From positions 744,001-808,000 of the forward strand of contig NW_024881672.1 in assembly GCF_019059575.1 (NCBI RefSeq): a DNA stretch of 64,000 nucleotides, in the 5' to 3' direction. The DNA comes from Amphibalanus amphitrite (Eukaryota > Arthropoda > Thecostraca > Balanomorpha > Balanidae). A model generated the notes under the pieces. It was given only the letters and a program-made list of their open reading frames with translations. It was not told the origin of the DNA and did not search any database. Position numbers and translations under genes: made by a program. Every line of letters starts with the position of its first letter. Within the stretch, counting starts at the first letter, position 1. Positions 1-11,934 of this stretch are shown one piece after another.

Positions 1-3000
1 AAAGCAGAGCAGACAAGCTCGTAATCTTTTTGTTGCTGTCTGCTTCTCTCTGTGCTGCGGGCGGCGGGCGGAATTAAACTCCATTCTGCCGCAAGGTCGC
101 AGAACACGATAATAGGGGTGAACTGAGTGGCAGAATCTGAGACCTGACGGCGAGGGCCTCGGTCTGGGCCTCTGCTCTCCTGCCAGTCGGATGGTGAAAG
201 AAAGTCGGCTATGGTGTGAATATAGGTACTATGAACTCAGTTCGTGTGATGCGATACAGCCTACCACTCTACATAGGTAACCGATTGCCTGTGAAAAGTG
301 GAACATCATTCTGTAGTCAACTGTATTGTGTAGGCCGCTCTGTATATCCATGATCATAATAACCATGATACTTTATGATTCGCTAATCCTGCACCCCTCG
401 GTCTTTTCGTTACCCTCTAACCCGCCGGTGAATTCCCACATCTCTAACCCGACAGGTTGTCGATGTGTCAGCGCGCGAGCCGTGTCGGTTTGCGGCGGGC
501 TCTATTACCAGTCCTCTAACCGCCAGCTGCGACCACAGCTGCGGGTCGGAGCGCAGCGCCAAACAGCCACAGACAGCCCGACCCGACCGCCACCCACCGG
601 TCGCGGGGAGGGCACCCGGGGGCGGGAGAGGGTAGGGGTTAACCTTCGCGGGCGCGCGGGTTTACCACATGTCCGCGGCTGAAAGTGAAAAGGGGTGGAG
701 CGGGACAACCCGCTTGAAAGTTTGGCCCCTTTGGAATGTAGTGTCGCGGAAATTGCGCAATGTGCAGCGCTAGCTTACGTGACCCAGCATTTTATACCGC
801 ATTTGAAGCTTTTACATCAATTTATCTCGTGACTATGGAACTTGTGCCATATACATATGGTATCGTCGGGAGCTGCTTTTAATGTTTTTTTACCAGTTTT
901 GAAGTGAGCTGAGCTTAAACAACGAGCGCAGGTATAATACAGATAAACTCGTAAACATGCATGACCCTTGCATGATAAATAACACGCATGCAATGTCACG
1001 TAACTGGGGACTCCCGTGGGATTCCTTTCCAAGGTAGCAGTCATCTGCTTCTTGTTGAACACGTTGAACATCATCATGTTCCCTAACCAGTGGTAAATCC
1101 CTGAGTCTGGTCAGCGCCCCTCCGCATCGTTCTCAAAACATCGTGATGATGGAGCAATTCATCAATTCACCACCCTCTCCGTGACGAAATATCAGCCACT
1201 GATCGGGGCCCCGCCAACCGGAGCCACAGCGCAGCGGCGGTGCCGATGGGTCACGTCCTGGTATCATGCAGACAAGAGCTAGTGTTGTTTTCTGAAAGCC
1301 ACGGACAGGCTGACAGCGACTGCCCTGACAGACAGACAGATCGACGGCCGGCGTCCTGAAATACTGTCAGATGACAGACAAGAGCTGGCGTAACGAGAAC
1401 GACAGACAGCCATCGACAGACTGACGGCCGGCGTCCTGACATACTTGTCAGATGACAGACTGGCCGCCGAGCTCAGAGTCCCTACGCTGACCTTTGTGGA
1501 GCACGCACAGCGCGTGCGCACTGCGCGCCTACTGCAGATTGGTATGACAAAGCAGCTCCAGCTCTCATTGCTACGTGTAAAAAGTACACTGCCTTCTCGT
1601 AAGAACAGTGTTGTCGCCATTGTGCAGTACTGGGACTTGTTTTGGTGTGTGTGGTCAGGCAATGTTCAGTTCTAGCACTCACCGTTGTGGAGGACTCGCA
1701 CGTTGTTTTGGTGAGCGTGGCAGACCAGCTCAGCGTCGATAAAGTCAAACAGCACGATCGTTGTGAGCTTCTTCCAGTCGAACGTCAGCCACGTCGACTG
1801 GGTTGTGTTCAGGACGAACGCAAATACCTGCCGGTCAAATGGGTTCAATAATTTGAGCGCCGCTCAATAATTAATGATCGTTATGCATGATTCACAAAAT
1901 GAACACATTACAACTGCATTGAGTCATAGGCAGTCGATAGAGTTTACCATTTACAATAAACATTTGACAATCTTGACTGGTGAAATTATATTTTGTCATT
2001 TTTAGTAGAATGAAGACTACGTGCGCCGGGAACCCTGTCCCTGTCAATACACAATGTTCCCCACCCTCAGCTGTCATCGTGCCGATCAGTGAATAAGACA
2101 TCAATCGATTTGACGCAGATGTTATCAGCTTTTTTATCGTCCCCGATGTTTTACCAACCATAAAAACAAGACTACATCGAAAGGCGAGCGGGTCATATTT
2201 GAAAATGTCAATCGTAAGTACCCAAATCCAAATGGTGAAGTCCAAATCGGACTCCCTGTTCCAAACGATATAGATAGACCCTAATGTACCCATTCCAAGC
2301 GAATATAATTATTTATTTAGTACACTCTTAACCCGCCTCCGTACACCTGTCTACGATTCTCTTCGCCAGTTTTTGCCTTGCTTCGCCAACTCTCTTCGGT
2401 ACCTCCCGGTCGCCGCGCGACCGGTCACCTTAGTTTGCCGCCCTCGACCTTCAGCGAACAAACCTCGTTCGAATGCAAAACTAACGCCTCTCTTTCTTCC
2501 ATCCACTAATCAGGAACACCCTGTCGAAACAGGCTCTCCGCCTTGTCTGTAATCTGATGGCGCGGTGTCGACAGTCAGACAGGACGAACTTCGGACCGGC
2601 GCGAGCTGCCGGGGCACTGGCCGGGCGGCGCCGCGACCGCATGCAACAGCACGTGACCCGAGCGGGGCGAGTGGGCAACTTTTCAACAGCTGGAGCGGAC
2701 GCTTTAAATGTTACATGCAGGGTGGCGAAAGCTCACGTCCGCAAGCCAGTGTGATGTGTGAGTGATGCTTCGAGTTTGAGTGGATTTCCGGACTCCGGTT
2801 GCGTGGTGTGAAAATGCTACTTTCGGGAAAGGTAATAAATTTAGGCATCTTATTGGCCACGCAGTCGCCGGTGTTTACACCCAGCCATACACTACGTAAA
2901 TTTCACTACGAGGTTATGAGTATGTGCATTTATAAACGGCAGTAGGATGTAACGACTGCACTGAGGCCAAAGTTGGGTCACGGATGGACTCTGCAGCTCA

Positions 3001-5078
3001 TAACAACTAACAAGCATGTACGAAAAAAGCAAACCAGTCCGAATGTGTTTACTCCACTCTTTATACATATTTTAGACCAGTAACTCACGAAATAAGGAAA
3101 TAGCTCGACATGGACGGTCGACTTTCCATGGACTCGGCCTTCAGATACCGCCGCTGCGTTCCTGCCGCCCTCACCATCCGCCGTTTATTGCACACCAGAC
3201 GGCTCCGAGGGCGGTACAGATGAGCTAGTGCAGCTCCGCCCGCAACGCTCGGCCGGGAGGTCCAGAAATCACGGCTCGCTTCACGAGGCCATTCGCCGTG
3301 AAATAGCCTGCCAGACGCTCACAGGGCTGCTTTTCGCTCGATTTGACCTTCAGGTCTGCATGAGCAGCATAGGGAGGGGTCGTTTACGGCGAGGAAGGCA
3401 TGCGCTCTTCACTATTATGTAATTATTATAAAGCAAATTTGTTTATTTTGGGAGAGCATCACGATGAGTGCCGACATGCCTCGCGGTTCCTGACAGCCTC
3501 TGTTACAGTGTGTTTATGTAAGAACTCGACAGAACGGGAGCGAGCCACAAGATGGATGGGTTAATAGTTTCTTAATTCAGCAGTAAACTGCGATCACTGG
3601 TCACTGGCTGGGGTATTGTATTGGTTAGGGCTCTGAGCGATTCAAGGAAGGGGGAGTTATTATGGAATATTTGCGCCTCGCAGCCCCCGTAGTCCATCAG
3701 CCTTGCAACTAAAAAAACAAAACAAAACGCACCGCTCGATGCTGAGCAAGAAGCCAGAGGTGCACACCTAATTCAACCCCTCGAAAGGCCATAGAACTTC
3801 GACTGTTACCCACGGTCGCCCCTTCGTACCAGCATTCCTCAGACATAGAAAACACGACAGAGCACATACCGAGTGGTTACGCTATCCGTCTGACAACTCC
3901 GCATGTCTGTGGCACAAACAAGTGACGACACTGGGCCTCCAGAGTCCAGTCCGCCCTCCCGCGTCCAAAGGAGAGCCGCCCATCCAGCGTATCTTTTCGA
4001 GATAAGGCCGTCACAACTTTGTGCCATAGCTGGATAAGAAACTAGCTGGATAACACCCGAGTGTATCGTTCAGAGATAGGCGGACGACGCTCCCAGAATA
4101 GCCCCGCCCCGGTCAGCGGTTACATGGGCACCGAGACTAAACAACCAACAGGGGGCCGTGGGTGACGGAGTGTGTACCACTGATCACTCGGAGGCACGCG
4201 ACCAGACAGGACACTTACGCTATCATGCAGCCGCCGACGCCCCAAGTACACACACTAGCTAATCGGTCCGGTCTAGGGCAACGGGTCCAAGCGTTGACCC
4301 TTTTGAGGGCGGTATTGGAGTAATGCGCACTAACCCCATTGAGACGGTGGAGGACGGCGTGGCGTGGCGCCCGTGATGGTGTAAGTTTTAGAGAAATTTG
4401 CATATGTGTGTATATCAGTCTTTTACGCCTGCCAACTCCAGTTTGACATGTGTATGTTCAGTCTGACACAGGAGATGGTGTCAAGACAATAACATCAGCG
4501 GAACATAAACAGAAATGACATCAAAGAAGTCCCAGACTTGCTAGTCACTTTTGCGGAACGATCGCTAAAAACTGTATCCTACCATTACCAACACAAGTGT
4601 CCTGTTCAAATACGAACAATGATTTAGGAATACAAGTGATAAAATAAAGACGCAGAATCGAATTCATGACAGAATAAACACTAAACAGACATCCTTATGT
4701 GCAAGCACATTAGATAAAGAGGAAAACAAGGGCCGTTGACGACTGTTTGGACGAGATTAGAGAGCACACTACATATTCTTAAGAAAGGTCAGCTTTCCTG
4801 TTTCAGGAATAGTCCGGAAATGCGCGTGTCTCTCTCAGGAACCGATGTTGTCGGCCCTGCGTCAAGGCCAATAATCATCGCTAACTGGACCGAAAATATC
4901 TGCAGACGCTGTAATGGACAGCCGACAAAACATGGGCAGCGCCATTCGTGAAAGAGCTTGCAGGAATTTCCTGAGAATCAACGTAAAAAGCACCATTTCT
5001 AGGTCCGGCTTGATTGCTTTATTTACATAATACGGAGGCGCAGTAGGGTTCGATTATTGAAGGCAACGGAAACCATTT
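1..5078. other. Gene-free stretch; nothing recognised
   Basis: I see no convincing coding region. GC-rich islands lie at about 430-710 and 2550-2760, but the open frames there are short, exist in several frames at once and match nothing I know. A small tandem duplication is visible: the segment starting GACGGCCGGCGTCCTG at 1343-1379 recurs at 1423-1460 (80-base spacing). At 2814 a short open frame beginning MLLSGK runs into GTAATA, a possible splice donor, so the 2.6-2.83 kb GC-rich stretch could be the first exon of an unknown plus-strand gene. This is weak. Confidence 0.4.
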
Positions 5079-5086
5079 ATGTAAAG

Positions 5087-5683
5087 CAGGGTTGTGCTCG
5101 ACTCAAAAAAATTTGCCGACTCGACTCATCATTCAACTTCAGAATGCCCTGACTCAACTCTGACTCAAACAAGGAGCTGATTTTTTCCCTTGACTCAACT
5201 CATGACTCAAGCGGCTCAATTAAAATATGAGTTGACTCAAACTTGACTCAAATTTTTTGTTGAGTCAAGTGTGTTGACTCAAAATTGACTCAGATAAAAA
5301 AGTTGTTGAGTGGGGGGGGGGGTGAAAAAAATCCGGCAGCAGGTCCAGGCCTAAGTTGTTAAGCGGGGGGGGGGGAGAATGAAAAACTTATACCTACTAT
5401 ATATTGTTTCACAGATAACAGTAGTACTACTGTTATCTGTGATTGTTTCTAAAAAGTTGAGTCAGCTGACTCATGTTCCTAATTGTTCTTGACTCAACTC
5501 AATGTCAAAAGTTATTTTACGGACTCAACTCTGACTCAACTCAACACCTTAATATTTTTGTCCGACTCAACTCTGACTCAACTCAACAGCTCAACATTTT
5601 ATCCGACTCGACTCAAATCTGACTCATTTGAGTCAGAGTTGAGTCAAATTTCTGACTCGACTCATGAGTCAAGCACAACCCTG
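5087..5683. mobile_element. hAT-type MITE made of TGACTCA/GACTCAACTC repeats
   Basis: The element starts CAGGGTTGTGC and ends GCACAACCCTG, which are perfect inverted termini. It is flanked by a perfect 8-base target duplication, ATGTAAAG, at 5079-5086 and 5684-5691. Eight-base duplications and CA...TG ends with CAGGG are typical of hAT transposons. The 597-base body has no coding capacity and is dominated by TGACTCA- and GACTCAACTC-type repeats in both orientations, plus two poly-G runs near 5310 and 5365. It is a non-autonomous copy. Confidence 0.85.
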
Positions 5684-5954
5684 ATGTAAAGTCGACGCCG
5701 TCCTTGCAACATATATCTCGTAAAATTGAAAATAGTTTTTTTCGCGTCCTTGTGACGGAAAACCCTCCTCAATATGTAATTCTCTACATTAAATCCCTCT
5801 CAGTATCATCTCAGTATCTTCTGAAGCACGTCAACACCTAACAGGTGATATTGACCCGTTCTTTTCCATAAGCATGATTTCCAAATCGGTCACTCGCCAC
5901 AACACATTTTGCCTTCACAGTGGTGTAAATCTGAAAAGCATCTGCTGGCCTCAC

Positions 5955-6170
5955 CTCGTTGACCTCAGTTTTGGGTTTGAACAGGGGCCGGCACCAGTCG
6001 GCCAGCGAGCACACGCAGGGCGCCGTGGTGGGTGTCGGCGGCGGCGCCGGGGTCACCTCGTCGCGGCTGAAGAAGAACACGGCTGACGCTGCCGGTCGCG
6101 GGCCGGCCAGGGTGACCGCCAGCAGCAGCAGCAGGGCCGCCGGTCCGGCGCACACTCGGCGGTCCAGCAT
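5955..6170 (-). CDS. Signal-peptide exon, probable di-N-acetylchitobiase N-terminus (partial)
   Basis: This is a single coding exon of 72 codons on the minus strand. ATG is at 6170-6168 and follows a very good splice acceptor (TTATTTTTCAG, exon starting at 6176), so a 5' UTR exon should lie upstream. The exon ends at 5955 before the consensus donor GTGAGG, in phase 0. The product begins with a signal peptide (hydrophobic core AALLLLLAVTLAG at residues about 10-22). A Pro/Thr-rich stretch follows, then CVCSLADWCRPL. That last motif resembles the CPC...CRP start of mature di-N-acetylchitobiase (family 18 lysosomal glycosidase that trims chitobiose from glycoprotein oligosaccharides). The resemblance is from memory of the family and is short. 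I find no further exon at lower coordinates, so the rest is off-window or behind a long intron. Secretory or lysosomal targeting is firm; the enzyme name is tentative. Confidence 0.45.
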
Positions 6171-6176
6171 GGTCGG

Positions 6177-6388
6177 CTGAAAAATAACGCCGGGGGTGAG
6201 CGGCAGAAAAGCTGTAAGAAGCAAGAACTTTGGGCTACTTTTATCTAGCTAGCTACATCTTTACACTGGTGGTTGGATTAGGAGAATGATTTATAATCAT
6301 CAGACCTGAGGTCTTTCCGGCGCGGAACGGAAAATTCAAAGTGATTGGGGGCCAAAACGATTTTCATCGATCGTAGCAAATTGTATAG
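6177..6388. other. Upstream flank of the 5.95-6.17 kb exon
   Basis: Short stretch between the signal-peptide exon and the transposon block. It should be intron or 5' region of that minus-strand gene. No other signal is seen. Confidence 0.4.
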
Positions 6389-7434
6389 TAGGGGAAGTTG
6401 GGGCAATGCCGGAGTTGGGGCAAAGCCGAAATTCGAGATATTTCGAAAACCGTAAGACATGGATGCCACCTGTCAGTGATGCTCTGAAGCTTTTTTTTTT
6501 TTTTTTTTTTTTCTTCTAAGATAGTCCGTTACCCATGATCAGGTAACCAGGAGTGCCCCCTCCCACAGTCCCGGCGACGCACAGAGACCTTACTTTAACA
6601 CCAGGTAACATAATAAATTGATCAAGTCGCGGCACTCCCTGCTAAGAAGTGGAAAATATAAATAAAATATAACGCATGCAATACTACTAAAAAATGTTAG
6701 TAAGTACGCCAAAAAGGAGGAAAGTAGTCATTGCCAAGTGAAGCAAAATGACTGCCCACTATACCAACACAAGCAACTATCATTTATACCAGTGTTAGTA
6801 ATTAACGCAATACGCATTCATACTCAATGTGGGGAAAAGCATGCCTGGTCATGTTCTTGCAAGGTTATTTTTATTGCCGAAACCCTTGGCTCCGTCCGGC
6901 TAAGCTAGGCTTGTTGCCAGACAGAACCTCAGGAAACAGCACGGACTAGAGTATTTTAAGAATTAGTACAATAAGTTGTATAGATGTCAATGTAGGTAAT
7001 GCATGTAACCTACATTCAATTTGCATATTTACCATAAGGCAAATATGCAAATTGAAATAGACAATGATTGAGAAGGGTGGTACACAAGGATTTATTGTAG
7101 TTGGTATTTAAAATAGGTATATACGAATCGTTAAGTTGTGTACGTGCATGACATGCACATACGTACATACATGCATATGCATATGTATCAAGTACGCGAA
7201 ACATACACATATACATACACACACGACACATATGCATCCCACAAACCAAAGTGGGTAATATGTACTATTTCCAACGCAGAGTACACCGTGGAAATAGCAC
7301 ATATTTATACAAACCCCTAACGATATACGAACAGTATAGCTATACACAATATATAGGTAGGAATAATGTTTGTCGCTATGAGGTTGATTATTCTTATTAT
7401 TGTTTTGATTGTTCATTAATAGTTCATATTTATC

Positions 7435-10400
7435 TTAAGTGTTGTATGAATCAACAAAGTGTCTGCGTATCACCTTCTTTATTATTTGTTTTGAAGATGG
7501 AATATGATTAACAGTTGTGAAAAGAGGCGCAACAATGCTATTCCATAATCTAGGACCTAGAAATCTGATAGTAAATAGTCGGTAGTTGCGATTAGAGAAG
7601 GGCTGGTTGAAGTGAGTGGTACGCCTCGTGCCGGCATGGTTTTCGGGACTCAAATCAAACAGGTTGTTAATTGTTTCTGGAAGTTGTTCTTTAATAAATT
7701 TGTGCATAACAAGAAGCATATGAGATCTCGCTATATCAGTTATCCTTAATAAGTTATATTTTTTGAAAATAGGCACAGAGCTCTGAGGTGGGTAAACTCG
7801 TTCAATTAGTCTGACAGCTCTCTTTTGTAATATGATGAGTTTTTCTAACTGAGCATGGTAATTATTTCCCCAAACGATACAGCAATAGTTAAGATATGGA
7901 AGAATTAGGGCATTATACAAAAGGAGGGTCGTTCTCTTATCAATATAGAAGCGTGCTCTTGCCATTATTCCGATGTTCCTGCTAACGATATTTGATGTAT
8001 AGTCTATATGTTTTGTGAACTTCAATGACTTATCGATGAAGACTCCTAAATATTTGATAAACTCTTTCTCTTTAATTTCAGTTGAATCAAGTACTACGTT
8101 TACTTTTAACCCTGAAGACTGAGTTGCATAATGCTGTGTGAAAGTTTTTGTGCCGTTTAGAGAAAGAAAGTTTGCATGAAACCAGTTACTGACTTTTTCA
8201 GTAACTTCATTTACAGTTCTTTGTAGGCTATGTATGCATTTATCTTTAAATATGATTGCAGTGTCATCTGCATAGGAGAGGCAAGTTACGTCAGGACTGA
8301 TGTTTGGTAAATCATTTATATATAATATAAATAACAGAGGACCCAAGATCGATCCCTGTGGAACTCCCATAGTAACATTTTTGACAGATGAGTATGCTTT
8401 TCTTATTTTCACACATTGCTTCCTTTCTTGCAAGTATGAAGATAATATTTGTTGTGATTTGTGTCTTATACCATACCTTTGTAGTTTTTGTAGTAGCAAA
8501 TCAATGTGCACCGTATCAAAAGCTTTTCTTACATCTAGAAATAAGCCGAGCGCAAAGTTGCCCTCTTCAAAGGCTTTAGTAATTATATCTTGTAGAAGAA
8601 GAATCGGCATATAAGTTGACTTTCCTTTTTGAAAACCAAATTGATTACAGTGAATAATGTTGCTTCGGTTAAGATGCTCAATGAGCCTTCGGTATATTAG
8701 TTTTTCAAGAATTTTTGAAATAAAGGGTAAAATGCTAATTGGTCTATAATTACCCACTTGCTTTTTATCGCCATCCTTAAATATTGGTTTGATGATTGCC
8801 ACTTTAAGGGGTGATGGAAATTCAGCTTTGCTCAAACAGGTGTTCAAGAAGTAGAGTAAAGGATTTAGTATGGCCTTGTATGAAGCTTTAAACAATTTAG
8901 AGTTAATGTTGTCGATACCAGCACCGACATTTTTCAGTTTATTAACTATATCGATAAGTTCTTGTTCATTTGTAAGAGTTAAATCCATTTCTTCATGCAC
9001 GAATGGTACTTCGCTCAGTGGGTCAAATGGTGAAGGTGGTATCCTTTTCCTTAAAGTTTCACCTATCTCGGAAAAGAATTTGTTAAAGGTTTCTGCAATA
9101 TTTTGATCATCAGTTACTGTTTTGTCATTGCCATCTGAAACTTCGCAAGGAATGTCATCAGTTTTGTTGCCAGTGTTTATCAAAGATTGTATAGTTTTCC
9201 ATGTTTCTTTGGAGTTGCCAGAGTTTTTATTGAACTCATTAATGTAATACAATCTTTTGGCAGACCTAATGACGCGCGTGAGAATGTTCCGATATTGATT
9301 GTACTGAGTTGTATTATTATGTGAAGGATTTTTTAGCTTATTTTTAAACAACTTGTTTTTTTGGGTAATAGAGGTAAGAATAGCTGGAGAGATCCATGGC
9401 ATCCTCGGATGGTCTTTCCTGGTGAATCTTTTTGTGTAAGAGAAGGCTGTTATACCATTGTTGTATGTTTCAATTATTTTGTTTGCCATGGTATTAGTAC
9501 AAGTTTCTTGATAAATATTTCTAAGTTCATTTGATATATAGGATTTGAATTCATCAATCTTCCTATAATCAAATATCTGTTGCTCATTTGTCAATTTTAT
9601 TTGCTCCTTAGCAGTGTTTATGTGAACATTTAGAGATGCATAGATAGGAAAGTGATCGGATAGATCACTTAGGATAATGCCCGAGTGTGCCACCCTTGTC
9701 AAATCATTGCAGAAGATGTTGTCGATAAGAGTGTGAGATGGGTGGCAGGAGCGTGTTGTTTTTGAAATGGTAGGGAAAAAGCCATGAGACAGTTGGTTAT
9801 GTAGAAAAGCTTGAACAGCTGGATTGGATCCAATTGAGAAAAGATCAAAGTTAAAGTCACCAGTAATCAAAGTGACCTTGTTAAGATTGTTAAGCCAAAT
9901 GAGTAGTTTTTCAAGTTCTTCATTGAACTGATGTTTGTCAGTACTAGGTGATCGATATATTTGACATATGATGAGACAAGTATTTTGAATTTTAATCTTT
10001 GTGCAAATAACCTCAGCCGTAGTGAATGTAGGACTGTCTAGGCATTCTGGGGACAGATAACTCAGACTGTAGATTGCTGAGCCTCCACCCGCACCAGCTG
10101 ATCTGCTACAGAATGCAGCCTGGTAGCCTGGCAAATTGTAGCACTTTTCAATATTTTTGGTTAACCATGTCTCAGATATGGATATAACATGCCAAGTAAT
10201 CGCAGTGTCATTAAGAAGGCTGCAGAGATCATCTAATTTATTGACCAAAGATCGTGCATTTACATGTAATATGTTCAGCTGCTTGTCTGTGTTGCAATTT
10301 ATAGTTTTGTAAACACTGCTAGGCATATCAAATGAACAGTTCGTTCTTATTTCTTCATACTTTCGATATGGAAATATGCCATTGGTTTCGTCATTGCTTT

Positions 10401-10449
10401 CATCAAGAGAAAAAGGATCTAAAGTTTTGTTTAGTGGGATGTCTATCAT
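7435..10449 (-). CDS. LINE ORF2: endonuclease-reverse transcriptase
   Basis: This is an intact 1004-residue frame. The N-terminal half is an apurinic/apyrimidinic-type endonuclease. It starts at LNILHVNARSLVNKL (about 58-72), carries SETWLT, the catalytic GDFNFD near 196, and SDHFPIY near 263. The reverse transcriptase follows: NYRPISILP, the FLDVRKAFDTV active-site block near 635, GVPQGSILGPLLF near 693, and the YADD catalytic box near 725. The protein nicks target DNA and primes cDNA synthesis from the nick. The fingers and palm sequence looks like the Jockey/CR1/L2 (Daphne-like) group rather than L1 or RTE; the clade is a judgement by eye. No RNase H domain is apparent. There are no frameshifts or stops. 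Confidence 0.95.
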   Translation of the reverse strand: MIDIPLNKTLDPFSLDESNDETNGIFPYRKYEEIRTNCSFDMPSSVYKTINCNTDKQLNILHVNARSLVNKLDDLCSLLNDTAITWHVISISETWLTKNIEKCYNLPGYQAAFCSRSAGAGGGSAIYSLSYLSPECLDSPTFTTAEVICTKIKIQNTCLIICQIYRSPSTDKHQFNEELEKLLIWLNNLNKVTLITGDFNFDLFSIGSNPAVQAFLHNQLSHGFFPTISKTTRSCHPSHTLIDNIFCNDLTRVAHSGIILSDLSDHFPIYASLNVHINTAKEQIKLTNEQQIFDYRKIDEFKSYISNELRNIYQETCTNTMANKIIETYNNGITAFSYTKRFTRKDHPRMPWISPAILTSITQKNKLFKNKLKNPSHNNTTQYNQYRNILTRVIRSAKRLYYINEFNKNSGNSKETWKTIQSLINTGNKTDDIPCEVSDGNDKTVTDDQNIAETFNKFFSEIGETLRKRIPPSPFDPLSEVPFVHEEMDLTLTNEQELIDIVNKLKNVGAGIDNINSKLFKASYKAILNPLLYFLNTCLSKAEFPSPLKVAIIKPIFKDGDKKQVGNYRPISILPFISKILEKLIYRRLIEHLNRSNIIHCNQFGFQKGKSTYMPILLLQDIITKAFEEGNFALGLFLDVRKAFDTVHIDLLLQKLQRYGIRHKSQQILSSYLQERKQCVKIRKAYSSVKNVTMGVPQGSILGPLLFILYINDLPNISPDVTCLSYADDTAIIFKDKCIHSLQRTVNEVTEKVSNWFHANFLSLNGTKTFTQHYATQSSGLKVNVVLDSTEIKEKEFIKYLGVFIDKSLKFTKHIDYTSNIVSRNIGIMARARFYIDKRTTLLLYNALILPYLNYCCIVWGNNYHAQLEKLIILQKRAVRLIERVYPPQSSVPIFKKYNLLRITDIARSHMLLVMHKFIKEQLPETINNLFDLSPENHAGTRRTTHFNQPFSNRNYRLFTIRFLGPRLWNSIVAPLFTTVNHIPSSKQIIKKVIRRHFVDSYNT

Positions 10450-11934
10450 AACACTAAGAGCAATGAAGATAGAGCAAAGGGTTTCAAATCACATGGAATC
10501 AGGTTCAGAGAGAGAGACAGGGAGAGAGAGAAAAAAAGCCTTCGAAAGTATGGCAGCAGGCAAAGAAACCCTACTATTGTATCATTTTTTTATATTTTAA
10601 TTAGAGGCAAACACCTATCACTGTATATTCTCTAACACAATGATAATAATCAGGGCGCCATCTAGAACCATTTAGTTGAAGTGAAAGATAAGTATCTTTA
10701 ATAGATGTCGCTGGGGTGCTGTGGCCCGGCCCCACCACCAAGGCTGAATCCTCCCAAAGAAGGATGAAAATGACTAGGTAGCATATGAGGAGAGGAACAC
10801 GAGGTTTGATAAGTACATGTTTGCTTAATTTATCAGCTGAGTATGTGACTAGAATAGTGTTATGTTCATGTTCAGTAATTCAGTTTTTTTTTCTTCTGGA
10901 TGCTGGCTGTATGGGAGCATCTTGTTATTATTATTATTATTATTACTTACTTTTGTATTATAGATTATTCTGTGAAGATTTGCCCCCAAAACCAGGCTAT
11001 ATGCTTGTCAGAAGCATAAGCTCAGCTGATATATCAGCAGAGGCCAAGTAGCAAAGGACTGAACTGACTCATTTTACAATCACACATAGCGCCCACACAT
11101 ACTGTAAAACCAATCCGTTTGCTGGATTGAGGCATGTTGCCATGCTCATTCACTCATTAAAACATCCTGTCTCCAAACAGGGATCACATATATACAGATA
11201 AAACTGCCTGTCTCCAGGCATGGGGAGGGCATACACACATATAAAACAGCCTGTTTCCAGGCAAGGCGCACACTCACACAAAGCCTGGAGGCTAACCACT
11301 CACACTCAGTCCAGGCCACACTACCTCATCCATGATTCAGCCATGAGCCGAGCAATCTGCCAGCCACCCGGGGGGAGGGGGGAAATCTTCAACACAATTT
11401 GAGATATTATTGGTGTTGCTGCAACCTATGCAGCATTGTCACAGCAGTGCTACATTATGCTGGTAAGGTGTGGAATTGTGTAAGTGCATTATGTGCAACA
11501 GTGAGAGATGCATATGTACCTTGAATTGTACATATGCATCTCCCCATTCAATTGCATTGTACGTGAACAACACAATTGACCAACTGTACTGCACATACAC
11601 AGCAACAGTCAATGCACCATACATTTCATCAGTTATTTGCAATGTGTTACTTTTAACTTTACACTCAGCTCCTGTAGTAGGTAGGTAGTAAGGGATGAAT
11701 GTGTTTAAATTTACTTCAAAGATTTGAGGGATGACAAGGATTGAACTAAGAGGTCTACAGACCAGACAAGTGAGGATGCGAAAGCAAATTGGGAAAAGAA
11801 GCCCAGAGAGGCAGCGCCGAGCCACAGCAACCCTATGTTCAAAGGAATTTATTATGTTGAGCTATAAGCAATATTGAAATGATTTCAGTAAATCATATGA
11901 CGTCAGGTGACATATAATTCTATTTTTCCCACAC
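10450..11934. repeat. Spacer between LINE ORF2 and ORF1, with simple repeats
   Basis: No coding sequence is seen. It contains a TTA microsatellite near 10924-10946, three spaced repeats of a CCTGTCTCCAGGCA-like motif (about 11168, 11208 and 11249) and the hairpin at 11505-11542. At 1.5 kb it is long for a LINE inter-ORF spacer, so it may include another insertion. Confidence 0.5.
11505..11542. repeat. Perfect 15-bp hairpin
   Basis: GAGATGCATATGTAC at 11505-11519 is followed, after 8 bases, by its exact reverse complement at 11528-11542. Function unknown. Confidence 0.7.
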
